Assembly (NCBI RefSeq): GCF_900580865.1
Contig: NZ_UTBZ01000067.1
Location: forward strand, 1-56,171
Reading direction: 5' to 3'
DNA: 56,171 bases
From: Pseudomonas viridiflava
Lineage (GTDB): Bacteria > Pseudomonadota > Gammaproteobacteria > Pseudomonadales > Pseudomonadaceae
Shown here: in pieces, positions 1 to 8,587 of the stretch
How the letters are laid out: every line of letters starts with the position of its first letter
How positions within the stretch are numbered: position 1 is the stretch's first letter
Notes under the pieces: generated by a model
What the model was told of the DNA's origin: nothing
The model's database searches: none
The model's input: only the letters and a program-made list of their open reading frames with translations
Program-made: the position numbers and the translations under genes

Positions 1-174
<174 letters not shown>

Positions 175-177
175 CTG

Positions 178-243
178 CAGTTCGAGTGCGGCGTCGTAGG
201 GGATTGGATCGGTTTCCGGCGGGTTTGGCGTAATTTTGAACAT
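178..243 (-). pseudogene. DUF6124 family protein, 5' remnant truncated by the IS element
   Basis: The frame starts MFKITPNPPETDPIPYDAAL, the very typical opening of the small DUF6124 proteins common in fluorescent pseudomonads (family recalled from knowledge, function unknown). After about 21 residues the frame enters the end of the IS3-type element and the family similarity stops, so only the 5' end is left here. The remainder, if still present, should lie on the far side of the insertion sequence, beyond the left edge. It is therefore a broken gene. Confidence 0.65.
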
Positions 244-855
244 GAAGGACTCTTTGTCTTGAAAGTATTGAAGAGCCGTCACTTTCGCTACCAAACGAAG
301 GGTGGCGGCCACACGTGGGTTGGTAGACCGGTCAAGACAGAGTAAACCCCGGCGCCCCCGAAAGGGCCCCACGCATGGCCACCATATAAAACCGAGTCCC
401 AAAAAAGAGACCGCATAAGGTGATGCAATACGGGCTGTCAAGAAACGGGCTACCAAACCCGATCACTGTTTTGCAGTGACAGGCAAACGATACAGCCCGC
501 CTCAAGGCGCGTAAGCCGGCGGATTCTGGCGTACGCGTAGGCAACGGCGCAAGGTGTTGTAGCCGTTATGGCGTAACAGTTGGTGTAAATTAAACGCGCG
601 TAGTGAATGGTGTTTAAGTAGCGCGGTGGTCGTGAGTCCCTCGTCTTTTTTACTGGATATTCACTGAAAATCACTGGCGAGGTTACTGAGTACGAGGCCG
701 GCACGACGCCAGGTTTGAACCTGTATTGCGCTAGACAGCTAGCCTATGACGCGACCGCCCGACGCAATGGGCGCGATGTTTTATCGCGATCGGCATGCTG
801 CTATAGCAACGAGACTAAGCTCAAACCAAATACAGTTTCATTTCGTACCCCATAG
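244..855. other. About 600 bp without a confident gene, upstream of the DUF6124 remnant
   Basis: No reading frame here has a convincing start, ribosome site and family match. Minus-strand frames between about 330 and 700 contain phrases such as RTPESAGLRALRRAVSF and FYMVAMRGALSGAPG, which faintly recall the phage Ash protein family and often lie upstream of DUF6124 genes in Pseudomonas. They are spread over more than one frame, so I do not call a gene. Composition is mixed and no tRNA or terminator was recognised. Confidence 0.35.
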
Positions 856-1467
856 TCATTCGACTTTTATAGAGGTGTCCTCAGATTCTGAATCAATAAA
901 AAGACTTCCTCGCGCTTCCATGTCTACGGGGTCACACATGAATGGATACGAGAGTGTGAACTCTTTTCCGTTTACCTCAACATAGTCGATCAGCAATCGA
1001 CAATTATCTGTAGCTCCATAGATGTGTTTTAGCGGAGTCCTACGGAAGCTTTCGACAAAGCCAGGGATAACATCGCCGTTGGAGGCTTCCGTTACATAGG
1101 ATTTGCCCGATTCCAACAGTTGGCCGTCTAGATTGCTCTTAAGAAACCAAGTTCCCGTATGCCCTTGTTTTGTCTCTCCATCTATTTTTACCCTTACGAG
1201 GGTAGCTGCCCGAGTCCCCATATTTGTCAGCATGATCTTCGTCCGAAGATGATCACCTCCAATTATGGATGGTTGAATATCTGCTTTTTTTGGATCTGTA
1301 AATCGCTTAACGGGGTCGGCCGCCAAAATGGACACGATGGTCAAGATAAAACCGCAGACAATCAATGGTGTCCTTAGGGCTCGTCGCCACCCCTGAACTG
1401 CCGAACAATGAGGGCATCTAGTGGCACCCGGTTTTATATCTTCCTTACATTCGCAGCACTGATCCAT
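856..1467 (-). CDS. Zinc-ribbon membrane protein of unknown function
   Basis: A 203-residue protein opening with a zinc ribbon: C4-x2-C7 and C18-x2-C21 (the second is CPHC). A single hydrophobic segment follows at about residues 30-50 (TPLIVCGFILTIVSILAA), then a roughly 150-residue domain that should lie outside the cytoplasm, with several beta-like stretches and three further cysteines. The start is supported by AAGGGAATGAG before the ATG. It lies 78 bp downstream of the HEPN-motif gene on the same strand and the two are probably cotranscribed. I do not recognise the C-terminal domain. Its place in a defence-like island suggests an accessory membrane effector, but that is inference only. 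Confidence 0.6.
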   Translation of the reverse strand: MDQCCECKEDIKPGATRCPHCSAVQGWRRALRTPLIVCGFILTIVSILAADPVKRFTDPKKADIQPSIIGGDHLRTKIMLTNMGTRAATLVRVKIDGETKQGHTGTWFLKSNLDGQLLESGKSYVTEASNGDVIPGFVESFRRTPLKHIYGATDNCRLLIDYVEVNGKEFTLSYPFMCDPVDMEARGSLFIDSESEDTSIKVE

Positions 1468-1545
1468 CTCATTCCCTTATTCCTGTCACTCGAGCGCCTA
1501 TCGTGGTAGGCCGTGCATGACAACGCTGGGCACTACAAGCGGTAC

Positions 1546-2361
1546 TCAAAAGACAGTCTTGATGACCTTGGCTACGCCATCAATGAGATCTTTCACCTCG
1601 TCAACGGTAGGCTCATCTGTTTTGCTGTGGTCACACTTATTGCGAATGTCCCCTAAGTGTTGGTGGAAGCGCCACTGTGCAGTTTCGATCACATTGGCAT
1701 CCTTCAACGCTTGGTTATAATCAGAGATAGAAGGGTTTTTCTTCGTCAGATTAACGGCGTGGTTCGCACAAACCTGGGCAAGGTGTCCCTCAAGCACGAC
1801 GCCGGCAATCGCGCCTGAACCGCGGGTGAATTTGTTTTTAAGCAACTCGCGGGCCGCACCCAATTCCGAGTCGAACAGATCCGCCTGAACAAGCTGTTTG
1901 ATATCGAACAGCGAGCTTTCAAATCGACGCTTGATGGACTCTACGATGGCTATCTGTTGATCTAGGAGGTTTACGGCGGTCTTCACACTCACGGTCACCT
2001 CCCCACCACGCCTACCCATCAGTCCTTGACAAGCATCTTCAATTCGATAGGTGTCGTGGCTAATTTCTTTCCGAGTCTTAGGCCGTTCGTACAAACGTAC
2101 AAAATCTGCGAGGCGATCCGGTAGCAATTGCTTAACAAGAATCAGTGCCTCGGAGTACCAGTGGTGATAGACCTCTACGAAGGATTTGATGCTGTCGAGC
2201 TCCTTTTTGGCCTTTGCCTTGTCCATTCCTTGCTGCTTCAGGATCAGCTCTTCGAATTCGGCTCCGTATGCCTGCTTGAGTAGCGATTTGCTGACAGTCG
2301 AGCTCTCTGAGATAAGTGCATCGAGATCTTTGCGGTATTTTTCCAAATTTGATATCGCCAT
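1546..2361 (-). CDS. Hypothetical protein with C-terminal HEPN-like R-x4-H motif
   Basis: A 271-residue, mainly helical, soluble protein. Near the C-terminus it carries IRNKCDHSK, in which R240 and H245 match the R-x4-6-H catalytic signature of HEPN-family ribonucleases, often written RNxxxH. The preceding stretch (GVVLEGHLAQVCANHAVNL and a following helical arm) also fits HEPN-type four-helix architecture found in abortive-infection proteins. The N-terminal 150 residues are helical with no recognised domain. Start: ATG preceded by AAGGAGTTGAGGGGAA. Upstream of and probably cotranscribed with the zinc-ribbon protein; divergent from the Septu-like pair. The nuclease function is inferred from the motif alone, and many HEPN-like proteins are not nucleases. 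Confidence 0.55.
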   Translation of the reverse strand: MAISNLEKYRKDLDALISESSTVSKSLLKQAYGAEFEELILKQQGMDKAKAKKELDSIKSFVEVYHHWYSEALILVKQLLPDRLADFVRLYERPKTRKEISHDTYRIEDACQGLMGRRGGEVTVSVKTAVNLLDQQIAIVESIKRRFESSLFDIKQLVQADLFDSELGAARELLKNKFTRGSGAIAGVVLEGHLAQVCANHAVNLTKKNPSISDYNQALKDANVIETAQWRFHQHLGDIRNKCDHSKTDEPTVDEVKDLIDGVAKVIKTVF

Positions 2362-2920
2362 TTCCCCTCAACTCCTTATAGGTTGGACCTGTCCCTCACG
2401 TCTCCACTAGGCTGAAGGTCCTTTGTGAGATCGATAGTAGTGGCCACTAGCCCAGCCAACAAGGCATCTGATCAGGCTGACACAATTATCATCCTCGACA
2501 TGATCAGTTTGATGGCCTGCTCAGACTAGGAAAACCGCGTTCATGCAAGCACTATTTTCTGCCAGGGTTCTAGCGTTCATGAGGTTGGTGCTGCAGTTGA
2601 ACAGTTGTCCCTGATCGCCTGCGCACGAGGTATTTGCCCCATGCGAGAGCTTAGCTACGTCGTTGCCATTGATCGCTTGCGAGGCGTCGGTGTGAGCGAA
2701 TATCCAGTGTGACGTACAGAGCCTCTGCAACCCGATTCGACTTGAAGCCTAAGCCGTTGTAACTTGCTAGCCTCTATTCATTGATCACCTATCGAGGTGA
2801 CTCAAAATTCCCGCTTGCAGAGCCATTGTGTGGGACAGAACCGCAGAGATTTCAGAGCGGCTGCACAGTGTTACAACGCAAGCTGGCCCGAAGTTCGCAT
2901 TCACCCAAGCCTGATAACTT
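2362..2920. other. 559 bp divergent intergenic region of the defence-like island
   Basis: Separates the minus-strand HEPN-motif gene from the plus-strand ATPase. No reading frame here looks real: the longest minus-strand frame (about 69 codons near 2521-2730) has no ribosome site or recognisable family. It should contain the promoters of both transcription units. One perfect inverted repeat is present (listed separately). I saw no reverse transcriptase gene and no obvious msr/msd-like structure, though a small structured RNA cannot be ruled out by eye. Confidence 0.5.
2785..2800. promoter_or_regulatory. Perfect 6-bp inverted repeat, possible operator or hairpin
   Basis: TCACCT-ATCG-AGGTGA, a perfect palindrome with a 4-base spacer, lies 120 bp upstream of the ATPase start. 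It could be a repressor site for the ATPase/HNH unit or part of a transcript hairpin. There is no run of T after it, so it is not a typical terminator. Confidence 0.3.
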
Positions 2921-4270
2921 ATGAAAATTTCTGAACTAGTGCTGCACAACTTCCGAAAGTACGATGAAGCCTATCTCCAGTTCAATTCTCAATTCAACGT
3001 TCTGATCGGGAACAATGGTAAGGGCAAGACGACCGTACTCGATGCACTGGCGATGCTGCTCAACACTTATTTTCAGGGCGGTAAGCTGACGACTGGTGGT
3101 GGCACGATCAAGGATTCTGATGCGCGGGCTGTTTTCAAAGAAATCGAGAATCAGGTTTTCCGTGAGCCATTCACTGATGTTTGGCTAGAAGCTGTCTGTC
3201 AGATAGAAGGAACGCCGATTCGATGGCGACGAGATCTGGGAGACCGCGGTAAGAAGGCCAAGGATTTCGTCAGAGCGGGTGTAGTAGCGCGTGAGCGTGT
3301 GAACCAGCAGCCTGATGTGAATCTGCCTCTATTGCTGTACTACGGTGCAGGACGCCTATGGGATAAGCATGACGATGTGGTTGCGGATAGCCCGTCTTCC
3401 CGCTTGGCTGGCTATCGGTATTGCCTCGATCCGAAGTCGGATCACAAGGCCTTCGAGAAATGGTTCAAACGCCTGTCTATGGCGAAGTTACAAAAAGGCA
3501 AAGACATACCCGCATTGGTTGCTGTAGCGAATGCTGTGACGTCTTGCATCCCCGGAGCACAAAATTTCTATTTCGACGCGAACTACGATCACCTGATGAT
3601 TGAGTTGGATCACGAGGGCTTAATGCCATTCGATGAGCTCAGTGATGGATATCGCAACATGGTTGGCATCATTGCTGACATTGCGCACCGGGCTTCGCGT
3701 CTAAACCCGCATTTAGGCGTCAATGCAGCAATTGAGACTCAAGGTATTGTATTGATCGATGAGATCGACTTGCACCTGCACCCTAAATGGCAGCGCCGTG
3801 TGGTTTCGGATCTGAAAAAAGCATTTCCATTTCTGCAGTTTATCGTCTCCTCTCATTCCCCATTCATCTTGCAGTCGCTCGAGGCTGGCGAAGTTATCGA
3901 TTTGGAGCGTGGGTTAAAACCCGCTCAAGCGGACTCAATTCCTGATGGTATTGCGGCGCCCGCTTCGGAGGCGAAATACGCTAATCGATCTATCGAAGAC
4001 ATTACCGAAGAGGTAATGAACATTCCGGTGCCGCAGCGTGGAGAGCGTTACCAGAAAATGCATGACGCGGCCATTGAGTACTTTAGTCTGCTTAATGAAG
4101 CCTCTGGCAAGGTAAGTGATGAACGGAAGGAAGCAATCAAAGCAAACCTTGACGAACTATCGGATCCCTTCAGTGACAACGTTGCGTATCACGCCTTTCT
4201 AAAGATGAAGCGATTGGTCTCGGGTATCGATGGCGTTCCTGAGGTTAACCCGAAGGCGGATGATGAATGA
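2921..4270 (+). CDS. ptuA: SMC/RecF-like AAA ATPase, PtuA-like component of a Septu-type defence system
   Basis: A 449-residue ABC/SMC-class ATPase. Walker A is GNNGKGKTT at residues 30-38. The signature-like DELSDGYRNM is at 238-247, Walker B IVLIDEID at 276-283 with the LHPKWQ D-loop region after it, and the switch histidine is in SSHSP at 310-314. The N-terminal ISELVLHNFRKYDEAYLQF is typical of RecF/AAA_21/AAA_23 proteins. It overlaps the HNH gene by ATGA, so the two are translationally coupled. In Septu and retron-Ec78 systems such an ATPase (PtuA) partners an HNH nuclease (PtuB), senses phage infection and licenses nucleic-acid degradation. No reverse transcriptase is nearby, so a retron is not indicated. 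Alternative: another ATPase-nuclease pair of the same broad class. Confidence 0.7.
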   Translation: MKISELVLHNFRKYDEAYLQFNSQFNVLIGNNGKGKTTVLDALAMLLNTYFQGGKLTTGGGTIKDSDARAVFKEIENQVFREPFTDVWLEAVCQIEGTPIRWRRDLGDRGKKAKDFVRAGVVARERVNQQPDVNLPLLLYYGAGRLWDKHDDVVADSPSSRLAGYRYCLDPKSDHKAFEKWFKRLSMAKLQKGKDIPALVAVANAVTSCIPGAQNFYFDANYDHLMIELDHEGLMPFDELSDGYRNMVGIIADIAHRASRLNPHLGVNAAIETQGIVLIDEIDLHLHPKWQRRVVSDLKKAFPFLQFIVSSHSPFILQSLEAGEVIDLERGLKPAQADSIPDGIAAPASEAKYANRSIEDITEEVMNIPVPQRGERYQKMHDAAIEYFSLLNEASGKVSDERKEAIKANLDELSDPFSDNVAYHAFLKMKRLVSGIDGVPEVNPKADDE

Positions 4271-4974
4271 GACCAGTCATTCGAGGGAATTGCCCTACCC
4301 AAGCCGATGGAACGAATGTCGTATACAAAGCTTATGCGATGGCACGAGGCAAGCTTATTGAGCGACTCGGCGAATGTTGCTCCTATTGCGAAGTGCATCT
4401 TGATACCAGCTTGGCCGTGGAGCATGTCCAACCCAAGAAACCACCAGGCGCCATCGTCAACGATCTGACTCGCGAGCTAAACTGGGATAATTTTTTACTC
4501 GCGTGTACAAATTGCAATAGCACTAAGAACAATGCAGACGTCGTTCTTGATGATTACTTGTGGCCTGATCGGGACAATACCTTTCTGGCCATCATCTACA
4601 AGCAAGGTGGACTCGTCGAAGCAGCACCAGGACCTGACAACGCTCGAGCCGCTAGTATCATCACGCTTGTAGGTCTAGGCAAAGTGCCTAGCGTTCATGA
4701 TCAGGAAAACGAAGCATCCGACCGCCGATGGAACAATCGGCGCGAGGCTTGGGATATCGCTATTGAGTCAAAGCAAAATCTTGCACAGCTGGATCATCCC
4801 CTGATGCGCGCTCAGATTGTGCTGCAGATACAAGGCTTCTGGTCGATCTGGATGACAGTTTTCAAAGATGATCCAGATATGCTCGAACGCATCTTGAATT
4901 GTATTCCTGGTACTGCGAAACACTGTTTCGATGATGCCAATGGTTATCAGGCAGTTGCTCGCGCGCTGCCTTAG
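4267..4974 (+). CDS. ptuB: HNH endonuclease, PtuB-like (TIGR02646-type) partner of the ATPase
   Basis: A 235-residue protein with a clear HNH core. Zinc-binding cysteines are C38/C41 (CSYC) and C80/C83 (CTNC). The catalytic-type EH pair is at residues 52-53 in VEHVQPKK, followed by LNWDNFLLAC (71-80) and NCNSTKNN. The spacing EHxxPK ... WxNxxxxCxxCNxxK is that of the HNH proteins found with ATPases in Septu and retron-Ec78 loci. Start ATG lies inside the ATPase stop (ATGA overlap). The C-terminal 130 residues are helical and presumably contact the ATPase. Predicted role: DNA cleavage on activation, ending phage replication or killing the cell. A 92-bp gap then leads to a strong terminator. 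Confidence 0.7.
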   Translation: MRPVIRGNCPTQADGTNVVYKAYAMARGKLIERLGECCSYCEVHLDTSLAVEHVQPKKPPGAIVNDLTRELNWDNFLLACTNCNSTKNNADVVLDDYLWPDRDNTFLAIIYKQGGLVEAAPGPDNARAASIITLVGLGKVPSVHDQENEASDRRWNNRREAWDIAIESKQNLAQLDHPLMRAQIVLQIQGFWSIWMTVFKDDPDMLERILNCIPGTAKHCFDDANGYQAVARALP

Positions 4975-5066
4975 ACAATCGCGGGGGAGTGAGCCGCAGC
5001 AGAGTTGCGTGTCTGATCAGTACAATCCCCTGCGTTGGCATGGTTTCGAAAAGCTTATTTGAGCCG

Positions 5067-5097
5067 AAAGGCCGCTACTAAAAGTGGCCTTTTTTTT
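5067..5097 (+). terminator. Rho-independent terminator of the ATPase-HNH unit
   Basis: AAAGGCC and GGCCTTT arms pair around a short loop containing ACTaaaAGT and are followed by an uninterrupted run of T. It sits about 90 bp after the HNH stop codon. Confidence 0.8.
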
Positions 5098-5234
5098 GTG
5101 AGCGCTATCAAGTGATCAGCAGATTCCTGTTGTACCTGAACAACTGATGCTCCCCAAAAAATATTCACCAGAAAAACCACAGCCGCGAATGCTCACGCCC
5201 CCCATGTCAGGCGCTCAAAACGCCGCGCTACCTC

Positions 5235-6164
5235 CTATTTGACCAGGCGTTTTTCTTTTGATGGGCGATAGCCGAAATATGAGCTGTAGCATTTGCTGAA
5301 ATGACTTGGCGAAACGAAGCCGCACGCCACCAGCACTTCCACCTGCGACAGCTCAGTGTGTTGCAGCAAACGCCTTGCTTCGGTGATGCGCAGTTCCAGG
5401 TAATAGCGCTGCGGCGTGGTGCCCAGTTGTTCCTTGAACAAGCGCTCCAACTGGCGACGGGAGCGGCCGGCGTACACCGCCAGTTGCTCCAGCTCCAGCG
5501 GCTCCTCCAGATTGGCATCCATCAGTTTCACCACTTCACGCAGCGGCGCACTGACGCAGAGGTTTTCATCCGGTTTGATCCGGCGGTAGCGCGACTCCTC
5601 AAAAGCCAGAATGTCTTCGATACCTTCGACCAACGCCTTGCCGTGCAGGCTTTTGATCCAGTCGAGTGCCATGTGAAAAGCGCCGGACGGACTCGAAGCC
5701 GTCAGCCGGTCGCGATCAATCACGTAAGGCTCACTGCTGACGTGGGTGGTTTTAGCGATTTCGGTCAGCGCGGGGCGATGTTCCGGGTGGATCGCGCAGC
5801 GATAACCATCCAGCAAACCGGCCCGGCCAAGAAACCACGAGCCATTCCATAACCCGGCGAGCGAGGTGCCGCGCTCCGCTGCAACCTGAAGCAAATGAAT
5901 AAACTCGTCACTCGCCCGCAATTCGGTGCGATACCCGCCACACACCACCAGCAGATCCAGCTGCTGAAGCGCGGCCGAATCCAGACGTGCATCCGGGCGG
6001 ATCACCAGCCCAAGATCACTGATGACTTCACCGTCACCCAAACCAAACGTGCGCGAAGAAAACAACCCCGGACGCAGCAGATTAGTAGTGACAACGGTGT
6101 CCAGCGCCTGGGTAAACGCCGGCAATGAAAAGTGTTCGAGCAGCAGAAAACCGGTGCGGGTCAT
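5235..6164 (-). CDS. GlxA-type transcriptional regulator (DJ-1/PfpI domain plus AraC HTH)
   Basis: The N-terminal about 190 residues form a DJ-1/PfpI-like amidotransferase fold (TRTGFLLLEHFSLPAF start, then DLLVVCGGYR and SLAGLWNGSWFLGRAGLLDG). The C-terminal 100 residues are an AraC/XylS double helix-turn-helix ending in GFVSPSHFSKCYSSYFGYRP. GlxA-type regulators usually sense small nitrogen compounds. I prefer the ATG at 6164 (309 residues) because family members start MTRTGFLLLEHFSL; an in-frame ATG at 6260 would give 341 residues but has no better ribosome site. It is the last minus-strand gene of the agmatine cluster, about 150 bp after the exported deiminase, and may regulate that cluster. 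Confidence 0.8.
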   Translation of the reverse strand: MTRTGFLLLEHFSLPAFTQALDTVVTTNLLRPGLFSSRTFGLGDGEVISDLGLVIRPDARLDSAALQQLDLLVVCGGYRTELRASDEFIHLLQVAAERGTSLAGLWNGSWFLGRAGLLDGYRCAIHPEHRPALTEIAKTTHVSSEPYVIDRDRLTASSPSGAFHMALDWIKSLHGKALVEGIEDILAFEESRYRRIKPDENLCVSAPLREVVKLMDANLEEPLELEQLAVYAGRSRRQLERLFKEQLGTTPQRYYLELRITEARRLLQHTELSQVEVLVACGFVSPSHFSKCYSSYFGYRPSKEKRLVK

Positions 6165-6310
6165 GCGCGTATCATCCGCGCCTTGCTCATTCAGATAGCG
6201 GAGGTTTTTCCCCTTCATGCCTCCGCTGAATTGGCGTCGTTCGATCAAGTTCGGGTCCATCGGTCATGTTGTTGTGCGCCGATAGTTGGCTTGATCCGCC
6301 AAAGAGTCAA

Positions 6311-7432
6311 TCACGCCTGTGGTTGATGGCTGGTCACGCAGTGAATTCCGCCCCCGCCAGCGGCGATGGCATCGATGTTGAGCTGGACGATTTCGCGATC
6401 CGGATACAGTTGCGACAACAAATCGAAGGCATTCTTGTCCGCCGCTTTATCGCCAAATTCCGGGGCGATTATCGCGCCGTTGATGACGAAGTAATTGATG
6501 TAACCGGCGGCAAAGTCCGGGTTGCTCTGGTTGAACTTGCTCTTGCGCGGTTTCAGCGGCGGCGAAATCGTGTGGACCTGCAGCTTGCGGCCGTCGGCAT
6601 CGGTGGCGTTCTTGAGAATTTCCAGGTGCGCCAGCGTGACCTTGTGATCGTAGGATTCAGGGTCGGTGTCGAGGTTGGCGATGACCACGCCGGGCTTGAT
6701 AAAGCGCGCGTAGAAATCGACATGGGCGTCAGTGATGTCCTTGCCCTTGATCCCCGGCAGCCAGATGATTTTGCGCAGGCCCAGGCGTTCCTTCAGTTCG
6801 GCTTCGACATCAGCCTTGCTCCAGTCGGGATTGCGATTGGAATTGATCCAGCTGCTCTCGGTCATGATCCCGGTGCCGTGGCCATCGACCTCGATGCCGC
6901 CGCCCTCGCCTACCAGCTCGGTGCGGATGTAAGTGGCTTGTGCGTCGTCGGCGACCAGTGCGGCGATCTTCGCGTCTTTGCTGTGCCGCTGTTTGCCGCC
7001 CCAACCATTGAAATTGAAATCAACCGCGCCGAGACCACCCTTGTCGTCGATAACGAAATTGGCGCCGATGTCGCGCATCCAGATGTCATCGAGCGTGGCG
7101 GTGACGTAAGTGATGTTGTGTGTGCCGCAGAATTCTTCGGCGATGCTGCGCTCATTTTTGCGGCAGAACACCGTGACCGGTTCAAACCGGGCAATGGCGC
7201 GGGCAACGCGGCCGAGGGCTTCCTGAACGTCTTCGGTGAAGTCTTCCCAGATCGCGTCTTGCGCGCCGAAAGCGATGTAGGCGCGCTCATGTTTATCGCC
7301 TTCGTCGGGCATGAACCAGCGGCCTTGCGCGGCGGCGAGCACTTTGCCCGGCGACAGGCCGAGGCCTGTAACCGCAGCGCTGACAGCGGCGATCACCGAG
7401 GCCTGTTTGATGAAATCGCGACGAGTCGTCAT
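6311..7432 (-). CDS. Tat-exported agmatine deiminase family protein
   Basis: A 373-residue peptidyl-arginine-deiminase-superfamily enzyme. It starts MTTRRDFIKQASVIAAV, a twin-arginine signal followed by a hydrophobic stretch and an AxA-like site near residue 32. Active-site landmarks of agmatine deiminases are present: WMRDIG, FNFNGWGGK, the GEGGGIEVDGHG segment, ITDAHVDFYARF, and the C-terminal GGGGIHC with nucleophile C365. Expected reaction: agmatine to N-carbamoylputrescine plus ammonia, here in the periplasm. Start chosen at 7432 for the Tat motif and the AGGAAAC ribosome site; an earlier in-frame ATG at 7486 would bury the signal. It lies 50 bp downstream of the polyamine-binding protein gene. 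The substrate could differ from agmatine. Confidence 0.85.
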   Translation of the reverse strand: MTTRRDFIKQASVIAAVSAAVTGLGLSPGKVLAAAQGRWFMPDEGDKHERAYIAFGAQDAIWEDFTEDVQEALGRVARAIARFEPVTVFCRKNERSIAEEFCGTHNITYVTATLDDIWMRDIGANFVIDDKGGLGAVDFNFNGWGGKQRHSKDAKIAALVADDAQATYIRTELVGEGGGIEVDGHGTGIMTESSWINSNRNPDWSKADVEAELKERLGLRKIIWLPGIKGKDITDAHVDFYARFIKPGVVIANLDTDPESYDHKVTLAHLEILKNATDADGRKLQVHTISPPLKPRKSKFNQSNPDFAAGYINYFVINGAIIAPEFGDKAADKNAFDLLSQLYPDREIVQLNIDAIAAGGGGIHCVTSHQPQA

Positions 7433-7482
7433 GTGGGTTTCCTGTCTTTCAGTGAAGGGCCGACGCGTACGCCGGCCATTGA

Positions 7483-8586
7483 TCATTGGCCAGTGGCAGT
7501 CTTGAATTTGGTCCAGGTACGCATGCGCGCTCGCATATCAGCCTGGGGAATGTCCTTGCCCGGAATCAATCGAGCATAGGTCGCCTCGTCGAGGTAGATA
7601 TCCGGGTTGTCATGCATGCTTGCATCGACGTTCGCTCGCGCCTTTGCATTGGAAGTCGGGTAACCGGTGAAATTGCTGATCGCTGCCATGTTCGCTGGGC
7701 GCATGACGAAGTTGATAAACGCGTAGGCGTATTCCGGATGTTTCGCGTCGACCGGAATGGCCATGGTGTCCATCCACACCGTGGTGCCTTCGCGGGGCAC
7801 GCGATACTGAAACTTCGTGTGCTTACCGGCACTGTCCGAAGTGCGCTGAGCCTGGGTCATGTCACCGCTGTAACCCAGTGAAAGGCACAGGTTGCCGTTG
7901 ACCAGATCGGTCACCGGTTGCGACTGGAACTTGCGGATGTACGGCCGCAGCTTCATCAGCAGCTCGCTGGCCGCTGCCAGATCCTCAGGCTTAGCGCTGC
8001 GCGGATCACGTTTGAGGTAATTGAGCACCACCGCCAGCACTTCATCCGGCGAATCGATCATCGAAATCCCGCAATCGGCAAACTTCGCCGCCAGCTCAGG
8101 CTTGAACAGCATGTCGAGGCTGTTGACCGGTGCGTCCGCCATGCGCTGTTTGATCTGCTCTTCGTTGTAAGTCAGGCCAATGGTGCCCCAGGTGTAGGGC
8201 ACCGTGGCCTTGCTGGAATGCTCGTAGTGGCCGCGCAGTTTCTGCAAACCGGGTTCGATGTCAGCCAGTTCCGTCAGTTTCGCTTGATCCAGCGGCATCA
8301 GGCTGCCGGCGCGCATCAAGCGCTCGGCGACGGTGTCGCCGGGGAAGATCAGGTCATAACCGCTGCCGCCCGAAAGCATCTTCGCCTCCAGTGTTTCGCT
8401 GCCGTCCATGACGTCGTAGATCACCTTGATTCCGGTTTCGGCAGTGAAGCGACTCAGCGTGTCTTCGGCAAAATAATCGGCCCAGTTGTACAGCCGCAGG
8501 GTTTTGTCTTCGGCGTGCAGCGACGGTATCAAGCAGATCAGCGCAAGGCCGATCGCGCCGCGCAAGCGTTTGTGATGGGTAGCCAT
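7483..8586 (-). CDS. Polyamine (putrescine-type) ABC transporter substrate-binding protein, PotF/SpuD-like
   Basis: A 367-residue periplasmic binding protein: signal peptide at residues 1-25 (GLALICLIPSLHA), then LRLYNWADYFAEDTLSRF, the characteristic start of PotD/PotF/SpuD proteins. The polyamine-pocket landmarks DVMDGSETLEAKML, DLIFPGDTVAERL and PYTWGTIGLTYN are present. It should deliver putrescine or agmatine to an inner-membrane permease, but no PotG/H/I-like genes are found here, so it must use a transporter encoded elsewhere or act as a sensor. Its start codon lies 1 bp after the amidase stop codon, so it is in the same operon. Start supported by AAGGGGTTTGAC. Confidence 0.9.
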   Translation of the reverse strand: MATHHKRLRGAIGLALICLIPSLHAEDKTLRLYNWADYFAEDTLSRFTAETGIKVIYDVMDGSETLEAKMLSGGSGYDLIFPGDTVAERLMRAGSLMPLDQAKLTELADIEPGLQKLRGHYEHSSKATVPYTWGTIGLTYNEEQIKQRMADAPVNSLDMLFKPELAAKFADCGISMIDSPDEVLAVVLNYLKRDPRSAKPEDLAAASELLMKLRPYIRKFQSQPVTDLVNGNLCLSLGYSGDMTQAQRTSDSAGKHTKFQYRVPREGTTVWMDTMAIPVDAKHPEYAYAFINFVMRPANMAAISNFTGYPTSNAKARANVDASMHDNPDIYLDEATYARLIPGKDIPQADMRARMRTWTKFKTATGQ

Positions 8587-8587
8587 G

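Noticed and set aside
700..740. tRNA 3' end or attachment site near GGTTTGAACC
   Set aside because: Resembles a T-arm only in ten bases; no acceptor stem, D-arm or anticodon arm could be built around it.
2921..4974. Retron of Ec78 type
   Set aside because: ATPase and HNH fit, but no reverse transcriptase gene is within the island and no msr/msd structure was recognised.
6266..7579. 437-codon plus-strand frame
   Set aside because: Lies opposite the exported agmatine deiminase gene; translation is low in recognisable motifs and it has no ribosome site. A shadow of GC-rich codon bias.
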